From Sedimentitalea sp042687825 (GTDB lineage Bacteria > Pseudomonadota > Alphaproteobacteria > Rhodobacterales > Rhodobacteraceae): a DNA stretch of 64,000 nucleotides. The first letter of the stretch is position 1. Each line of letters starts with the position of its first letter. Where the stretch lies: assembly GCF_042687825.1 (NCBI RefSeq), contig NZ_JBHUQE010000016.1:1-64000 (forward strand). The letters are read 5' to 3'. Of this stretch, positions 50,409 through 59,175 are shown piece by piece. Both the position numbers and the translations under genes were made by a program. Below the pieces are notes generated by a model. The model was not told where the DNA came from and ran no database searches. It saw only the letters and a program-made list of their open reading frames with translations.

Positions 50409-51215
50409 ATGTTCGGATTGATCATCAGTTTTGTGCTGCTGATGTGCGGTACGTTGCAGGTTGTGGCGCAGACGCCCGAAGATACGGTCCGCTGGATCTA
50501 CACCTCGCTGTCGCAACGCGGGGTGCAGGGGCTGGAGTACCTCGCCGCCCCGGACCGCCGCGATCAGTTCTTCTCGCGCCGCATGAGCGCCTTTCACGCG
50601 GCCAATGACAGTCAGGGCGGGGCCTGCGCCGATTTCGGTTTTGCCGTGCCGGGCAACGACTATGACGCGGTCGAGATCGGGCGCAGTCTGACGCTGATCG
50701 CGTCGGGCGGTGCCGGGCGCAAACGCATCGAAGCGCAGTTCACCACCTTTGGGCAGGCTGCGCGGATCGCCTATGACTTTGTCATCGAGGACGGGTTCTG
50801 GAAGATCGACGACATTGCCGGGCCGGGCTGGCGCGTGTCCCAGATCGACTGCCCGCTCAGCGTCCGCTCTGCCTATTGCTACCGCATGGGGCAGGACGGC
50901 CTGCGTCTGGACCTGGGGTCGGCAGGTGGCGGCGGCAGTTTTTCCATGTTCAGTATGCAGGCCAATGGCCACAGCTGTGGCGCCGAGGGGGCGGTTCGAT
51001 CGATTCAGGGCGGCTGGGTCCATGAACAGCGGATGGACGATGGCACGCTCTGCCGGATCGAGATCATGGTGACGCCAGAGCAAGGGCTGCGTCTGACCGA
51101 TGTGGACTGGAGATGCAAACCCTTTCTTTGCGGACAACGGGCGGTTATCCAGGGGCTGAATTTTCCCCGCGACAGCCAGCTCGACTGCACCCGGATGCCC
51201 GATCCGGGCTATTGA
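50409..51215 (+). CDS. exported hypothetical protein
   Basis: A 268-residue protein with a signal peptide of about 20 residues (LIISFVLLMCGTLQVVAQ). The first mature half (EDTVRWIYTSLSQRG...YDFVIEDGFWKIDDI) resembles the NTF2-like/DUF3828 region of some secreted proteins. The second half has six cysteines that could form disulfides. It is followed by a convergent DUF2237 gene that overlaps its end by 7 bp. The function is unknown. Confidence 0.72.
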   Translation: MFGLIISFVLLMCGTLQVVAQTPEDTVRWIYTSLSQRGVQGLEYLAAPDRRDQFFSRRMSAFHAANDSQGGACADFGFAVPGNDYDAVEIGRSLTLIASGGAGRKRIEAQFTTFGQAARIAYDFVIEDGFWKIDDIAGPGWRVSQIDCPLSVRSAYCYRMGQDGLRLDLGSAGGGGSFSMFSMQANGHSCGAEGAVRSIQGGWVHEQRMDDGTLCRIEIMVTPEQGLRLTDVDWRCKPFLCGQRAVIQGLNFPRDSQLDCTRMPDPGY

Positions 51216-51595
51216 TCGCCCTCGCCCTCCAGCGCGTGGATCTGCAGGACCTCCAGCGGTACGATGTTCAGGGCGCGACGATGGGTGGCGGCCAGATCGA
51301 CCTTGGGCGCGCAGCCCTCGTCATGCGCCTGCAGGAACCGCGCGGCGCACAGACACCAACGGTCGCCGGGCTTGAGACCGGCAAACTGGAACTGGGGTCG
51401 GGGCGTGGACAGATCGTTGCCGACATATTTCGAATAGGCCAGGAATTCGCCGGTCATCACCGCGCAGACCGTGTGGCTGCCGCGATCCTCGGCGCAGGTG
51501 TTGCAATGGCCGTCGCGGAAAAAGCCGGTGACCGGGGCGGTCGAGCAGGGGGCCAGCGGCGCACCCAGAACGTTGATACTGTCGTCAGGGGTCAT
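51209..51595 (-). CDS. DUF2237 family protein
   Basis: A 128-residue cytosolic protein with the DUF2237 pattern: NVLGAPLAPCSTAPVTGFFRDG, then CNTCAEDRGSHTVCAVMT, LKPGDRWCLCAARF, and an end with APKVDLAATHRRAL. The several conserved cysteines suggest a metal or redox role but no activity is known. The ATG at 51595 sits inside the end of the serine-hydrolase gene (11-bp overlap), so the pair is coupled. It overlaps the exported-protein gene tail by 7 bp in convergent fashion. Confidence 0.87.
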   Translation of the reverse strand: MTPDDSINVLGAPLAPCSTAPVTGFFRDGHCNTCAEDRGSHTVCAVMTGEFLAYSKYVGNDLSTPRPQFQFAGLKPGDRWCLCAARFLQAHDEGCAPKVDLAATHRRALNIVPLEVLQIHALEGEGDQ

Positions 51596-52769
51596 GGCTG
51601 TCTCCCGAAGGGCTGTTGGCGATCCGGCGCAGCATCGCAACATCGAAATCCGTGACGCCGGGGTCGCGGAACCGCCGGTCGGCAGCGGTCACGACGATCA
51701 CGACGCCCCGTGACTGATCAATATAGAGATACTGTCCGTAAATGCCACGGCCCATGAACTCGCCGGCATGGGCACCGCGCGGCACATACCAGAAATACCC
51801 GTATCCAGTCTGGTCCGGTCTGGTGGGCGCGCTGGCAACCGTGGCCGCCGCAATCCAGTCGGCGGGCACGACCTGCTGCCCGCCATAGCGCCCGTTCCGC
51901 AGGATCATCTGGCCGAACCGGGCATAGTCGCGCGTCGTCATGTTCAGCCCGCCCAGCACAAAGGCGGCGCCGGTGCCGTCCGTCAGGTAATAGCCGTCCC
52001 GTTCCAGACCCAGCGGCGCGATGATCTTTTCGGACAGCAATTCGGCGATGGGGCGGCCGGTGGCGCCGCGGATCACCATGCCGATTGCATGGGTGTCGAT
52101 CGAGACATATTTCCAGGTCCGGCCCGGCGCAGCGAACCGACGGGTAAAGCCGGCGGTAAAGTCGTCCAGCGCGCCGCCCAGCGCGACGACGCGGCCCATT
52201 CGTTTGATGTCGGAATTGTTGTCGAGGTAATCCTCGTCAAAGCGCACGCCGCTGGTCATGTTCAGCGCCTGACGCAGGCTGACCCCGTCATAGGCGCTGC
52301 CTGCCAGTTTCGGGGCGTATCGAGTGACCGGATCGTCCAGCGAGGCGATCGTGCCCTCAGCGAGCAACACGCCGAACAGGGCCGACAGATAGCTTTTGGC
52401 GATCGACCACGAGATACGCCGGTCCGAAGGGCCGGTGCCCAGGTGATAGGATTCGTGCCGGATACTGCCGTTCTTGACAACCAGCAACGAGGTGATCCGG
52501 CGCGTGGCGATCCATTGCGCGCTTTCCGGCGGCAGGCGGATGGCGGGACCGTCGGGCAATGCGCTGACCGGCCCCTCGCCGCGTGGCACGGGAACGGTTA
52601 GAAAGGCCGCGCCCATATTTGAGAAATTGCCGACGATCCGGTCTTCGGCGAACAATGTGGTGACCGCCCAAAGCCGCGTCAGTTCCTCGCGCTTCCAGAG
52701 GGCTGTCGCGATGACGGCCAGCAGCAGCACCAGCAGCAGCCGGCCCAGTTGTCTTCCCAAGCGTCGCAT
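51585..52769 (-). CDS. serine hydrolase, class C beta-lactamase-like
   Basis: A 394-residue protein anchored by one N-terminal hydrophobic segment (residues about 9-25), with the rest periplasmic. The catalytic SxxK is S122-K125 (SIAKSY). A Tyr follows in WKYVSIDTHA, a diverged form of the Y-x-N motif, and the end WYVPRGAHAGEFMGRGIYGQYLY carries the HAG-like third motif, cited by its middle residues. Such enzymes are esterases or peptidases rather than true beta-lactamases. It is first in a two-gene operon with the DUF2237 gene. Confidence 0.85.
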   Translation of the reverse strand: MRRLGRQLGRLLLVLLLAVIATALWKREELTRLWAVTTLFAEDRIVGNFSNMGAAFLTVPVPRGEGPVSALPDGPAIRLPPESAQWIATRRITSLLVVKNGSIRHESYHLGTGPSDRRISWSIAKSYLSALFGVLLAEGTIASLDDPVTRYAPKLAGSAYDGVSLRQALNMTSGVRFDEDYLDNNSDIKRMGRVVALGGALDDFTAGFTRRFAAPGRTWKYVSIDTHAIGMVIRGATGRPIAELLSEKIIAPLGLERDGYYLTDGTGAAFVLGGLNMTTRDYARFGQMILRNGRYGGQQVVPADWIAAATVASAPTRPDQTGYGYFWYVPRGAHAGEFMGRGIYGQYLYIDQSRGVVIVVTAADRRFRDPGVTDFDVAMLRRIANSPSGDSHDP

Positions 52770-52853
52770 CGCGTGCCTTTCGTGCTTTTGATCAGATGAC
52801 AGCAGCGGGCCGGTTCAGGCAAGCCGACTCGGCAGCACAGGATCGTCTGCGGG

Positions 52854-53558
52854 TCAGCGAAACCGGTCGGCCAGTTTCTGCAGCGCCGTGCGTGTGTCCC
52901 GGTCCGGGTCAGGCCCCGGGTCGGAGCCCGGGGCGGGGTCGCAGGTAGCGTCGCGGGCAGGCTTGGCCGGTGCCGTGGTCGACGAGCGCGGCGGCGCGAC
53001 CCGCAGGGCCACGGCGTTCATGAAACGGCCGTTGTCGCCCAGGGCCAGGTGGCCGGCGCCGTCCGAGATGCCGCGCAGCAGATCGTCCAGCCAATCCGCA
53101 TCGGCCTTGGCAAAATCGCGCAGCACGTAGCCGGCGACCATCTCCTTGCGCCCGGGGTGACCGATGCCCAGACGCACCCGGTCGTAGCCTTCGCCGATAT
53201 GGGCGTGCAGCGAGCGCAGCCCGTTGTGACCGGCATGGCCGCCCCCCTGCTTGACCCGCGCCTTGCCGGGGGCCAGGTCCAGGTCGTCATGCAACACCGT
53301 GACATCGGCCGGGGTCAGCTTGAAGAACCGCATCGCCTCGCCCACGGACTGGCCGGAATTGTTCATGAAGGTCTCGGGCTTGAGCAGCACCACCTTTTCG
53401 CCACCCAAACGGCCTTCGGAGATGCGGCCCTGGAACTTGGCCTTCCAGGGGCCGAACCCGTGATCCCCGGCGATGCGGTCAACCGCCATGAATCCGATAT
53501 TATGTCGGTTCCCTGCATATTTCGCCCCGGGATTTCCCAATCCGACAATCAGTTTCAT
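52854..53558 (-). CDS. pth: peptidyl-tRNA hydrolase
   Basis: A 234-residue Pth with N9 and H19 in LGNPGAKYAGNRHN, the catalytic Asp in LHDDLDL and the substrate loop KPETFMNNSGQSV. It frees tRNA from stalled peptidyl-tRNA. The enzyme proper ends near residue 190; the last 40 residues are a low-complexity tail rich in Pro and Asp (PGSDPGPDPDRD) that most Pth lack. It lies downstream of rplY, the usual rplY-pth pair, but with about 200 bp and a terminator between them. Confidence 0.94.
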   Translation of the reverse strand: MKLIVGLGNPGAKYAGNRHNIGFMAVDRIAGDHGFGPWKAKFQGRISEGRLGGEKVVLLKPETFMNNSGQSVGEAMRFFKLTPADVTVLHDDLDLAPGKARVKQGGGHAGHNGLRSLHAHIGEGYDRVRLGIGHPGRKEMVAGYVLRDFAKADADWLDDLLRGISDGAGHLALGDNGRFMNAVALRVAPPRSSTTAPAKPARDATCDPAPGSDPGPDPDRDTRTALQKLADRFR

Positions 53559-53701
53559 GATCTACCTCGCCGCGCGTTGGAATGTTGCCGTCATGCCCGA
53601 TAGCGCGGTGATTTTCCAGCCCCGCCCCGTGATCCAAGCGGACAATCCGGTTGTCCGGACCCGCGTCCCTGCGGTCGGTCATTGCCGTCCGGTGCAGCGC
53701 A

Positions 53702-53729
53702 ACGAAAAACGGGGCCCTGAAGGGCCCCG
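53702..53729 (-). terminator. rplY intrinsic terminator
   Basis: Read leftward, CGGGGCCC-TTCA-GGGCCCCG (53710-53729) is followed by TTTTT (53705-53709). It lies about 27 bp after the rplY stop and before pth. It would isolate rplY from pth at least partly. Confidence 0.85.
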
Positions 53730-53755
53730 TCGAACATTCGGTACTGTTGTGCGGA

Positions 53756-54403
53756 TCAGTCTTCGACGTTGATTGCCTCGACCTCGTCGGCGGCCACTTC
53801 GTCTTCGTCTTCTTCGCTTTCCGACGAGCGCAGCCCAGAGGGCGCGGACACGTTGGCGATGACGAAATCGCGGTCGATGGTCGGCTTGGCGCCGGTGGGC
53901 AGGGTCACTGCCGAAATCGACACGTTGTCGCCGATTTCAAGCCCGGACACGTCGATGGTGATGTGATCGGGAATGTCACCCGCGGTAACCATCAACTCGA
54001 CCTCGGGACGGATCAGGGTCAGAACCCCGCCTTTTTTCAGTCCCGGCGACACGTCCTCGCCGACCACTTCGACGGGGATGAACAGGTTGATCTTGGTGGT
54101 GCGGCGCAGGCGCATCAGGTCCAGATGCGTCGGCAAATCCTTGACCACATCGCGCTGCACATCGCGACAGATGACCCGGACGTCCTCATGGCCGTCGACC
54201 TTGAGATTGAACAGGGTGGACTTGAACCGCCCCTGCTTGAGCCGCGTCAACAGGGCGTTGAACGGGATGTTGATCGGCAGCGGGTCAGTGTCGCCACCAA
54301 AAACGATTCCGGGAACCTTGCCGTCGCGGCGTGCCTGACGAGCGGCGCCCTTGCCTGTCCCCGTCCGTTCCTCGGCGTGAAGATCTGGGATCTCTCCGGC
54401 CAT
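53756..54403 (-). CDS. rplY: 50S ribosomal protein L25/Ctc
   Basis: A 215-residue long-form L25. The N-terminal L25 fold has RTGTGKGAARQARRDGKVPGIVFGG and binds 5S rRNA. The C-terminal TL5/Ctc beta domain spans about residues 100-190, followed by a very acidic tail (SEEDEDEVAADEVEA). The long form is standard in alphaproteobacteria. The ATG at 54403 starts the usual AGEIPDL. Upstream is a 367-bp gap without genes. Confidence 0.94.
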   Translation of the reverse strand: MAGEIPDLHAEERTGTGKGAARQARRDGKVPGIVFGGDTDPLPINIPFNALLTRLKQGRFKSTLFNLKVDGHEDVRVICRDVQRDVVKDLPTHLDLMRLRRTTKINLFIPVEVVGEDVSPGLKKGGVLTLIRPEVELMVTAGDIPDHITIDVSGLEIGDNVSISAVTLPTGAKPTIDRDFVIANVSAPSGLRSSESEEDEDEVAADEVEAINVED

Positions 54404-54770
54404 GATATTTCTCCAAAGTTAGGGCGGGGATCCTCCAAGGCTGTATCCCCGCGTGAAGCCGCGCGTATAGACCGGAAATCGCGCTTTGAAAAGGACCAAT
54501 CCGTTCGCCGGAACACCAACTTCAGGCGCCCGCCTCGCCCCGGGCGCGCCAGTCCGGACCAACGGGGCGCCCAACGCTTCGCTTTGTCCAAAAGCATCGG
54601 CCAATTCGCGCCGCCCTTTCTGCGGCTCCTGCCTTGCCGAGACTTCAGGCCAAAGAACGATAACGTCGGTATCGAGCCCAAGGCGGACCCGTTGCGGGTT
54701 GGACGAATGCCAGCTTCGGTGGAATGTGCTAATATCGCAGCGTTTGTCCCGTTTGAAAAAAGATTGCACG
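54404..54770. other. 367-bp non-coding stretch between rplY and the pentapeptide gene
   Basis: No supported gene is seen. It must hold the leftward rplY promoter and the rightward promoter of the pentapeptide gene. GC-rich inverted segments near 54525-54590 (GGCGCCC...GGGCGCC-like) are present, but no clear terminator. The end close to 54700-54770 becomes AT-richer, like the gene that follows. Confidence 0.5.
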
Positions 54771-56660
54771 ATGCCTGACCACAGCCAGACTCAGGTGCTA
54801 AAAAGGATTAGCACCGTCACAAAAGTAGCTCGGACGACTTGGTTCACGTATCTAATTACGCTGGCTTTCGTTACGGTCACACTGCTGGATGTCGAGGATG
54901 TAGACTTTTTCGCTCTCGACCGTGGGGCCGAGCTTCCGCTAATCGGTGTCTCCGTGCCTGTTCCACTCTTTTTCTTGTTTGGCGCGGGTATCGTCACTGC
55001 GGTGAATATCTATATTCATGTCTTTCTTGAAAAGCTTTGGCGCGGTCTGGCGCAACTGCCATCGTGCATCGACGACCAAAGAGTTGCCTCACAGATCGAG
55101 CCTTGGCTTGTATCGGAATTTGCTCTGCACGTGCGGCGGTGGCGCCGTCCAGATGAACCGCCATGTATCGAGTCCAGCCCGCTCGGCATTCTTGGTGTCG
55201 TCGCATCGGCGACATTGCTCTACATCGCGGGGCCGGCGCTTCTAGTATCATTGTGGTATCGGTCGCAGCCAGCCCATGATTGGCTGCTCACATTGCCGAT
55301 ATCCGTGATGCTTACATTTGCGATTTGGACTACGTGGACGAGCCTGTCGGCCCTCAGGGAACGAATGGACCCCGGTGAACATCCCAAGTCGGGTTTTCTG
55401 CGTATTCGCCCAGTGGCAACCGTAGTTCTCGCTGTTGCGGTCATGACGGTTTCACTTCTGCGAACGACATGGGATGTCGCTGAGGCCGGCACACCGCGTT
55501 ATCCTGAAGATAGCTCTCCGCTTGGTGCTATCCTCAATTGGTTTCGCCCGGTCCCCGCAAATCTTTTCGAGGCGCGACTCACCAGTCTCCCGCCCGATTG
55601 GCGCGATCGGGATACCGCACGCCAACGATTTTATTCGGAGTGGTGTGATAGGCCGGGTCAAGCCGAATGCGAGGCCGACCTGGCTTGGCCCGACCGTTTC
55701 GAAAGGGAATGGCGTGCGCTCCGGGCCGACTACCTGGCTGCACTTCCAAAGCCAAGTCTGCAAGGCAGAGACCTTGCCTTCGCCAATCTTGCAGGCGTCT
55801 TTGCACCCGGAATAGACCTTCGTGGCGCAAACCTGTCTGGCGCCCGTCTAGATGAGGCGGTGCTTGAGGGGGCAAACCTCTCGATTTTGGAACTAGGTAG
55901 TGGAGACTCGCGTCACACGCTGCTTCGTGGGGTCACCCTCAACCGGACGGACCTTACCGCCGTTGATCTCAGTGGGGCTGTTCTGCATGGTGCAGAGATG
56001 AACAACACCGTTCTTAGGGAAGCGACCCTGGAGGATGTCGATCTCCGCGCAAGCTGGCTGCTTCGCCCTGATGTTAGTGGCGCGCGGCTTATCGGTATCG
56101 ACCTTCGGTACAGTGCCGTCATCGGCGCAAATATCCCTGCTAGATGCGAGTCCTATCTCGGCGAAGCGTTTAACTCGCGGACTTTGCGACATGTCATGGA
56201 GCGAAATGAAATCAGTCAGACCATTTTGCCCTACTGTGCCACTGAGAATCTGAAAGCCCTTCGTACGTTCCACGACGTGGATCTGGCGATGGCTGCCTTG
56301 CGTTTCCTGGACCTTAAGTTTCTGGGTTCAGGCATGGCGAGCAATCAAGTCGAAATTGCAGGTGCGTTCGCGGACAGATCCGTAGACTTGCCGTCCTGGA
56401 GAAAAGATTACCTTCCAAGCATCGCGCCCGGCCGCAATTCCGACCGGTGCTTTTTTGGCCGCTGGCGAGCACTTATAGAAGCACGTCGCTTACCCTGGCC
56501 CCCTAGCGCAGCGATTGGCAATCAGATGATTGTCGCTTCGGTCAAGTGGAGCCGCTCCCCGTTTCATGGCGGGGTCGCCACGGTGTCAAACGGCAAGGTC
56601 GCGGATGTACCACCAATCCTGCCTGACGAAGAGTGTACGAAGTCATATCAGAGCAACTGA
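54771..56660 (+). CDS. multi-pass membrane protein with pentapeptide repeats
   Basis: A 629-residue protein of unknown function. It has five hydrophobic segments at about residues 24-40, 62-85, 138-160, 172-190 and 213-231. A soluble region leads into pentapeptide repeats at 329-455, for example ADLxx-type units such as LRGANLSGARLDEAVLEGANL and LTAVDLSGAVLHGAEMNN. A C-terminal region has no known motif. The ATG at 54771 was chosen over a longer GC-rich frame because codon use changes there. Base use is more AT-rich by eye than the flanking core genes, and the gene stands alone between two leftward core genes, so recent transfer is likely. Confidence 0.75.
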   Translation: MPDHSQTQVLKRISTVTKVARTTWFTYLITLAFVTVTLLDVEDVDFFALDRGAELPLIGVSVPVPLFFLFGAGIVTAVNIYIHVFLEKLWRGLAQLPSCIDDQRVASQIEPWLVSEFALHVRRWRRPDEPPCIESSPLGILGVVASATLLYIAGPALLVSLWYRSQPAHDWLLTLPISVMLTFAIWTTWTSLSALRERMDPGEHPKSGFLRIRPVATVVLAVAVMTVSLLRTTWDVAEAGTPRYPEDSSPLGAILNWFRPVPANLFEARLTSLPPDWRDRDTARQRFYSEWCDRPGQAECEADLAWPDRFEREWRALRADYLAALPKPSLQGRDLAFANLAGVFAPGIDLRGANLSGARLDEAVLEGANLSILELGSGDSRHTLLRGVTLNRTDLTAVDLSGAVLHGAEMNNTVLREATLEDVDLRASWLLRPDVSGARLIGIDLRYSAVIGANIPARCESYLGEAFNSRTLRHVMERNEISQTILPYCATENLKALRTFHDVDLAMAALRFLDLKFLGSGMASNQVEIAGAFADRSVDLPSWRKDYLPSIAPGRNSDRCFFGRWRALIEARRLPWPPSAAIGNQMIVASVKWSRSPFHGGVATVSNGKVADVPPILPDEECTKSYQSN

Positions 56661-57008
56661 TCTTTTTGAGTATCCGCAAGACTCACAGGAAGATTTCTCA
56701 TGATCTGAATTTCGATCAGTAACTGTGAGGGCACCCCTTATCAAACATCCGTGCTTTGCTGACCTTGGTTGAGTGCGCAGCGAAAGTTCACTCCCTCTGC
56801 ACAGCCGACCTATGGGATCACGATCTTGCGCATCTCGTTTCGTACGAAATCGGATAATCGGTGTTTCAGCTTTGTACACTGCGAGCGAAACGGGCCGAAG
56901 CGGGGGTGCGTTGTGGGCGTCGGTGTGGTTGCAGCGGTCGGAAAGACTGCCTGTTCCGTGACCTGCCCAAGGACCGCCCGGTGCTGGCGGGCGAACAGTC
57001 GTGGCGCG
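56661..57008. other. 348-bp non-coding stretch after the pentapeptide gene
   Basis: No supported gene. The first 240 bp are AT-richer and share the character of the pentapeptide gene, so the insertion probably ends near 56880. The last part has GCCCG/CGGGC arms (56972-57000) that could help end trpA transcription, but no T-run follows. Confidence 0.5.
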
Positions 57009-57800
57009 CTAGACGTCGTGTGCCCCGTCTGCGAGAGATTTGACAAAGGCGAGCACCTCGTCGGCCGGCTCACCCGCCGCGATCCGTGACACGATGGCCG
57101 AGCCGACCACGGCGCCATCGGCGACGCTGGCGATGGCGCGGGACTTTTCCGGGGTGTTGATGCCAAAGCCGACGATCACCGGCAGATCGGTCCGCGCCTT
57201 GATCCGGGCCACCTCGGGCGCGACATCCGTGGCTTTGGCCTCGGCCGCGCCGGTAATTCCGGTGATCGACACGTAATAGACAAAGCCCGACGTGTTCTGC
57301 AGCACCTTGGGCAGGCGCTTGTCATCGGTGGTCGGGGTGGCCAGCCGGATAAAGTTCAGCCCCGCCGCCTGGGCCGGGATGCACAGTTCCGCGTCTTCCT
57401 CGGGCGGCAGATCGACCACGATCAGCCCGTCGATTCCGGCGGCTTTGGCCTCGTCGAGAAACCGGTCGACGCCGCGGCTGTAGATCGGGTTGTAATAGCC
57501 CATCAGCACGATCGGGGTGGTGTCGTCGGTCTGGCGGAATTCGGTGGCCAGCGCCAGCGTGCGCTGCAGCGTCATACCGGCCTCCAGAGCCCGCTGGCCA
57601 GCCAGCTGGATGGTCGGTCCGTCCGCCATCGGGTCGGTGAAGGGCAGGCCCAGTTCGATGATGTCCACACCGGCGGCGGGCAGGCCCCTGACCACCTCAA
57701 GCGAGCGGTCGTAATCCGGGTCCCCGGCCATCACATAGGCGACAAAGGCCTTTTTGCCCCGCGCGGCGAGATCGGCGAATTTTGCATCGATACGGGTCAT
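57009..57800 (-). CDS. trpA: tryptophan synthase alpha chain
   Basis: A 263-residue TIM-barrel lyase. The catalytic Glu and Asp lie in IIELGLPFTDPMADGP, and the phosphate loop is VGFGINTPEKS. It cleaves indole-3-glycerol phosphate to indole, which passes to TrpB. The ATG at 57800 begins the canonical MTRIDAKFADL. In this genome it stands alone, 6.6 kb from trpB and on the opposite strand. Confidence 0.95.
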   Translation of the reverse strand: MTRIDAKFADLAARGKKAFVAYVMAGDPDYDRSLEVVRGLPAAGVDIIELGLPFTDPMADGPTIQLAGQRALEAGMTLQRTLALATEFRQTDDTTPIVLMGYYNPIYSRGVDRFLDEAKAAGIDGLIVVDLPPEEDAELCIPAQAAGLNFIRLATPTTDDKRLPKVLQNTSGFVYYVSITGITGAAEAKATDVAPEVARIKARTDLPVIVGFGINTPEKSRAIASVADGAVVGSAIVSRIAAGEPADEVLAFVKSLADGAHDV

Positions 57801-57877
57801 CGGCGGGCTCCTTCTGGCTGATCGTGCCATGCCAAATGCAGGGGCGGAAATCAATGCATCTTCGCAGGTTGCCCGGC

Positions 57878-59032
57878 TCAGCCCGGCGCAAACACCGGGG
57901 TCGGACCGGAAACACCCCGGAGAACCGGCGTTGCGGCCAGGGCCGAGGGGCCGTCCAGCCGGTCGGCCACCGCCTGGGAATACAGCAGCGGTTTCCGCAG
58001 GTCGCGGCAGGCGCCCTCGATCCGGGCGGCAATGTTGACCGCCTGTCCGAGTACGGTGAAATCGATGCGGGTCTGCGAGCCGATATTGCCATAGAGAACG
58101 TCGCCGAAATGCAGGCCGATGCCGAATTCCAGCGGTAGTTCGTTGACCAGCGCCGCCTGTGCCGCCCGCAGGGCCTGACCGCAGGCCTGGTGCCCGGTTT
58201 CGTCGTCTGTGCCGGTCTCAAATATCGCCAGCACCCCGTCGCCGATGAATTTCAGGATCTCGCCGCCGTGATCCTCGACCGGGCCGGCCAGACATTCGAA
58301 ATAGCGGTTGGCCAGTGCCAGCACCTGATCGGCGGGTTTCGCCGCGTTCAGCCCCGTCCAGCCGCGGATGTCGCTGAACAGGATCGCCGCCGGGATGGTT
58401 TCGATATCGCCGCGCGTGATCTGGCCGCCCAGAACCCGCCGTGCGGTGCGCCGGCCCAGATACGCCTCGGCCACGGCCAGCGCGACGCGGCGCGCCGAAA
58501 ATACCTCGGCGATCGGGCCCAGCACCCCGGCGACCATCCGGAAATTTCCCAGATCGAGGTCCGAAAACCCCTGCGGATCATCGGTTGCAATCAGCAGGAT
58601 CGCCCGGTTGCCGTCGGAAAAGGGCATCGGCAACCCGTAGTAGTCCGTCGCACCCCGCGCCTTGAGTTCATGCAGAATCTCGTGATCGGCCTGCCCCAGC
58701 GGGTCCAAAAGCCGCTTGCGATAGGGCGCGCGGGTCCGGTTGATGAATTGCATCGGGCTGCCGATATAAGCGGGGCTCTGCTCGATGCCGTGCAGGGTTC
58801 GGACCGGCTCGATGGCTTTGACATCGCGTTCCCAGGCCGAGGTGACCGCGGTGATCAACGGGTGCAATGTGCGCGATGCCAGGCGCAGCCGCCAGACCGG
58901 CGCACCGGCCTGCAGCAGCCGGTCGCCCAGGGCCGGCACCATGTCGTCCAGCCCATCAAGGAACCGGCCCTGATCCAGCAGCCAGTCGATGACCGGCCGG
59001 GCGTTCCAGCCCTGTTCGTCAAAACGGGTCAT
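57878..59032 (-). CDS. class III adenylate/guanylate cyclase domain protein
   Basis: A 384-residue soluble protein. The C-terminal cyclase domain (residues about 200-375) has the metal Asp in ILFSDIRGW, the second Asp in FIGDGVLAIFE and the substrate-binding HFGDVLYGNIG segment, with the Arg in ARIEGACR. The N-terminal 190 residues look like a GAF-type sensor without a clear ligand motif. It would make cAMP in response to an unknown signal. It lies between trpA and ychF; divergence from ychF leaves about 143 bp for both promoters. Confidence 0.86.
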   Translation of the reverse strand: MTRFDEQGWNARPVIDWLLDQGRFLDGLDDMVPALGDRLLQAGAPVWRLRLASRTLHPLITAVTSAWERDVKAIEPVRTLHGIEQSPAYIGSPMQFINRTRAPYRKRLLDPLGQADHEILHELKARGATDYYGLPMPFSDGNRAILLIATDDPQGFSDLDLGNFRMVAGVLGPIAEVFSARRVALAVAEAYLGRRTARRVLGGQITRGDIETIPAAILFSDIRGWTGLNAAKPADQVLALANRYFECLAGPVEDHGGEILKFIGDGVLAIFETGTDDETGHQACGQALRAAQAALVNELPLEFGIGLHFGDVLYGNIGSQTRIDFTVLGQAVNIAARIEGACRDLRKPLLYSQAVADRLDGPSALAATPVLRGVSGPTPVFAPG

Positions 59033-59175
59033 GGCGCCCAGCCTACCATACCGGCTCTGCCGGGGGCGCGCGACATGACCGCGCCACGCGACGCCCGGCT
59101 TGAGTCGGGAAACCGGCGCTTGCGCGTCCGATGCGCGGACCTTAGAAGCGGCGCGAACTGTGAGCGGAGGCCATC

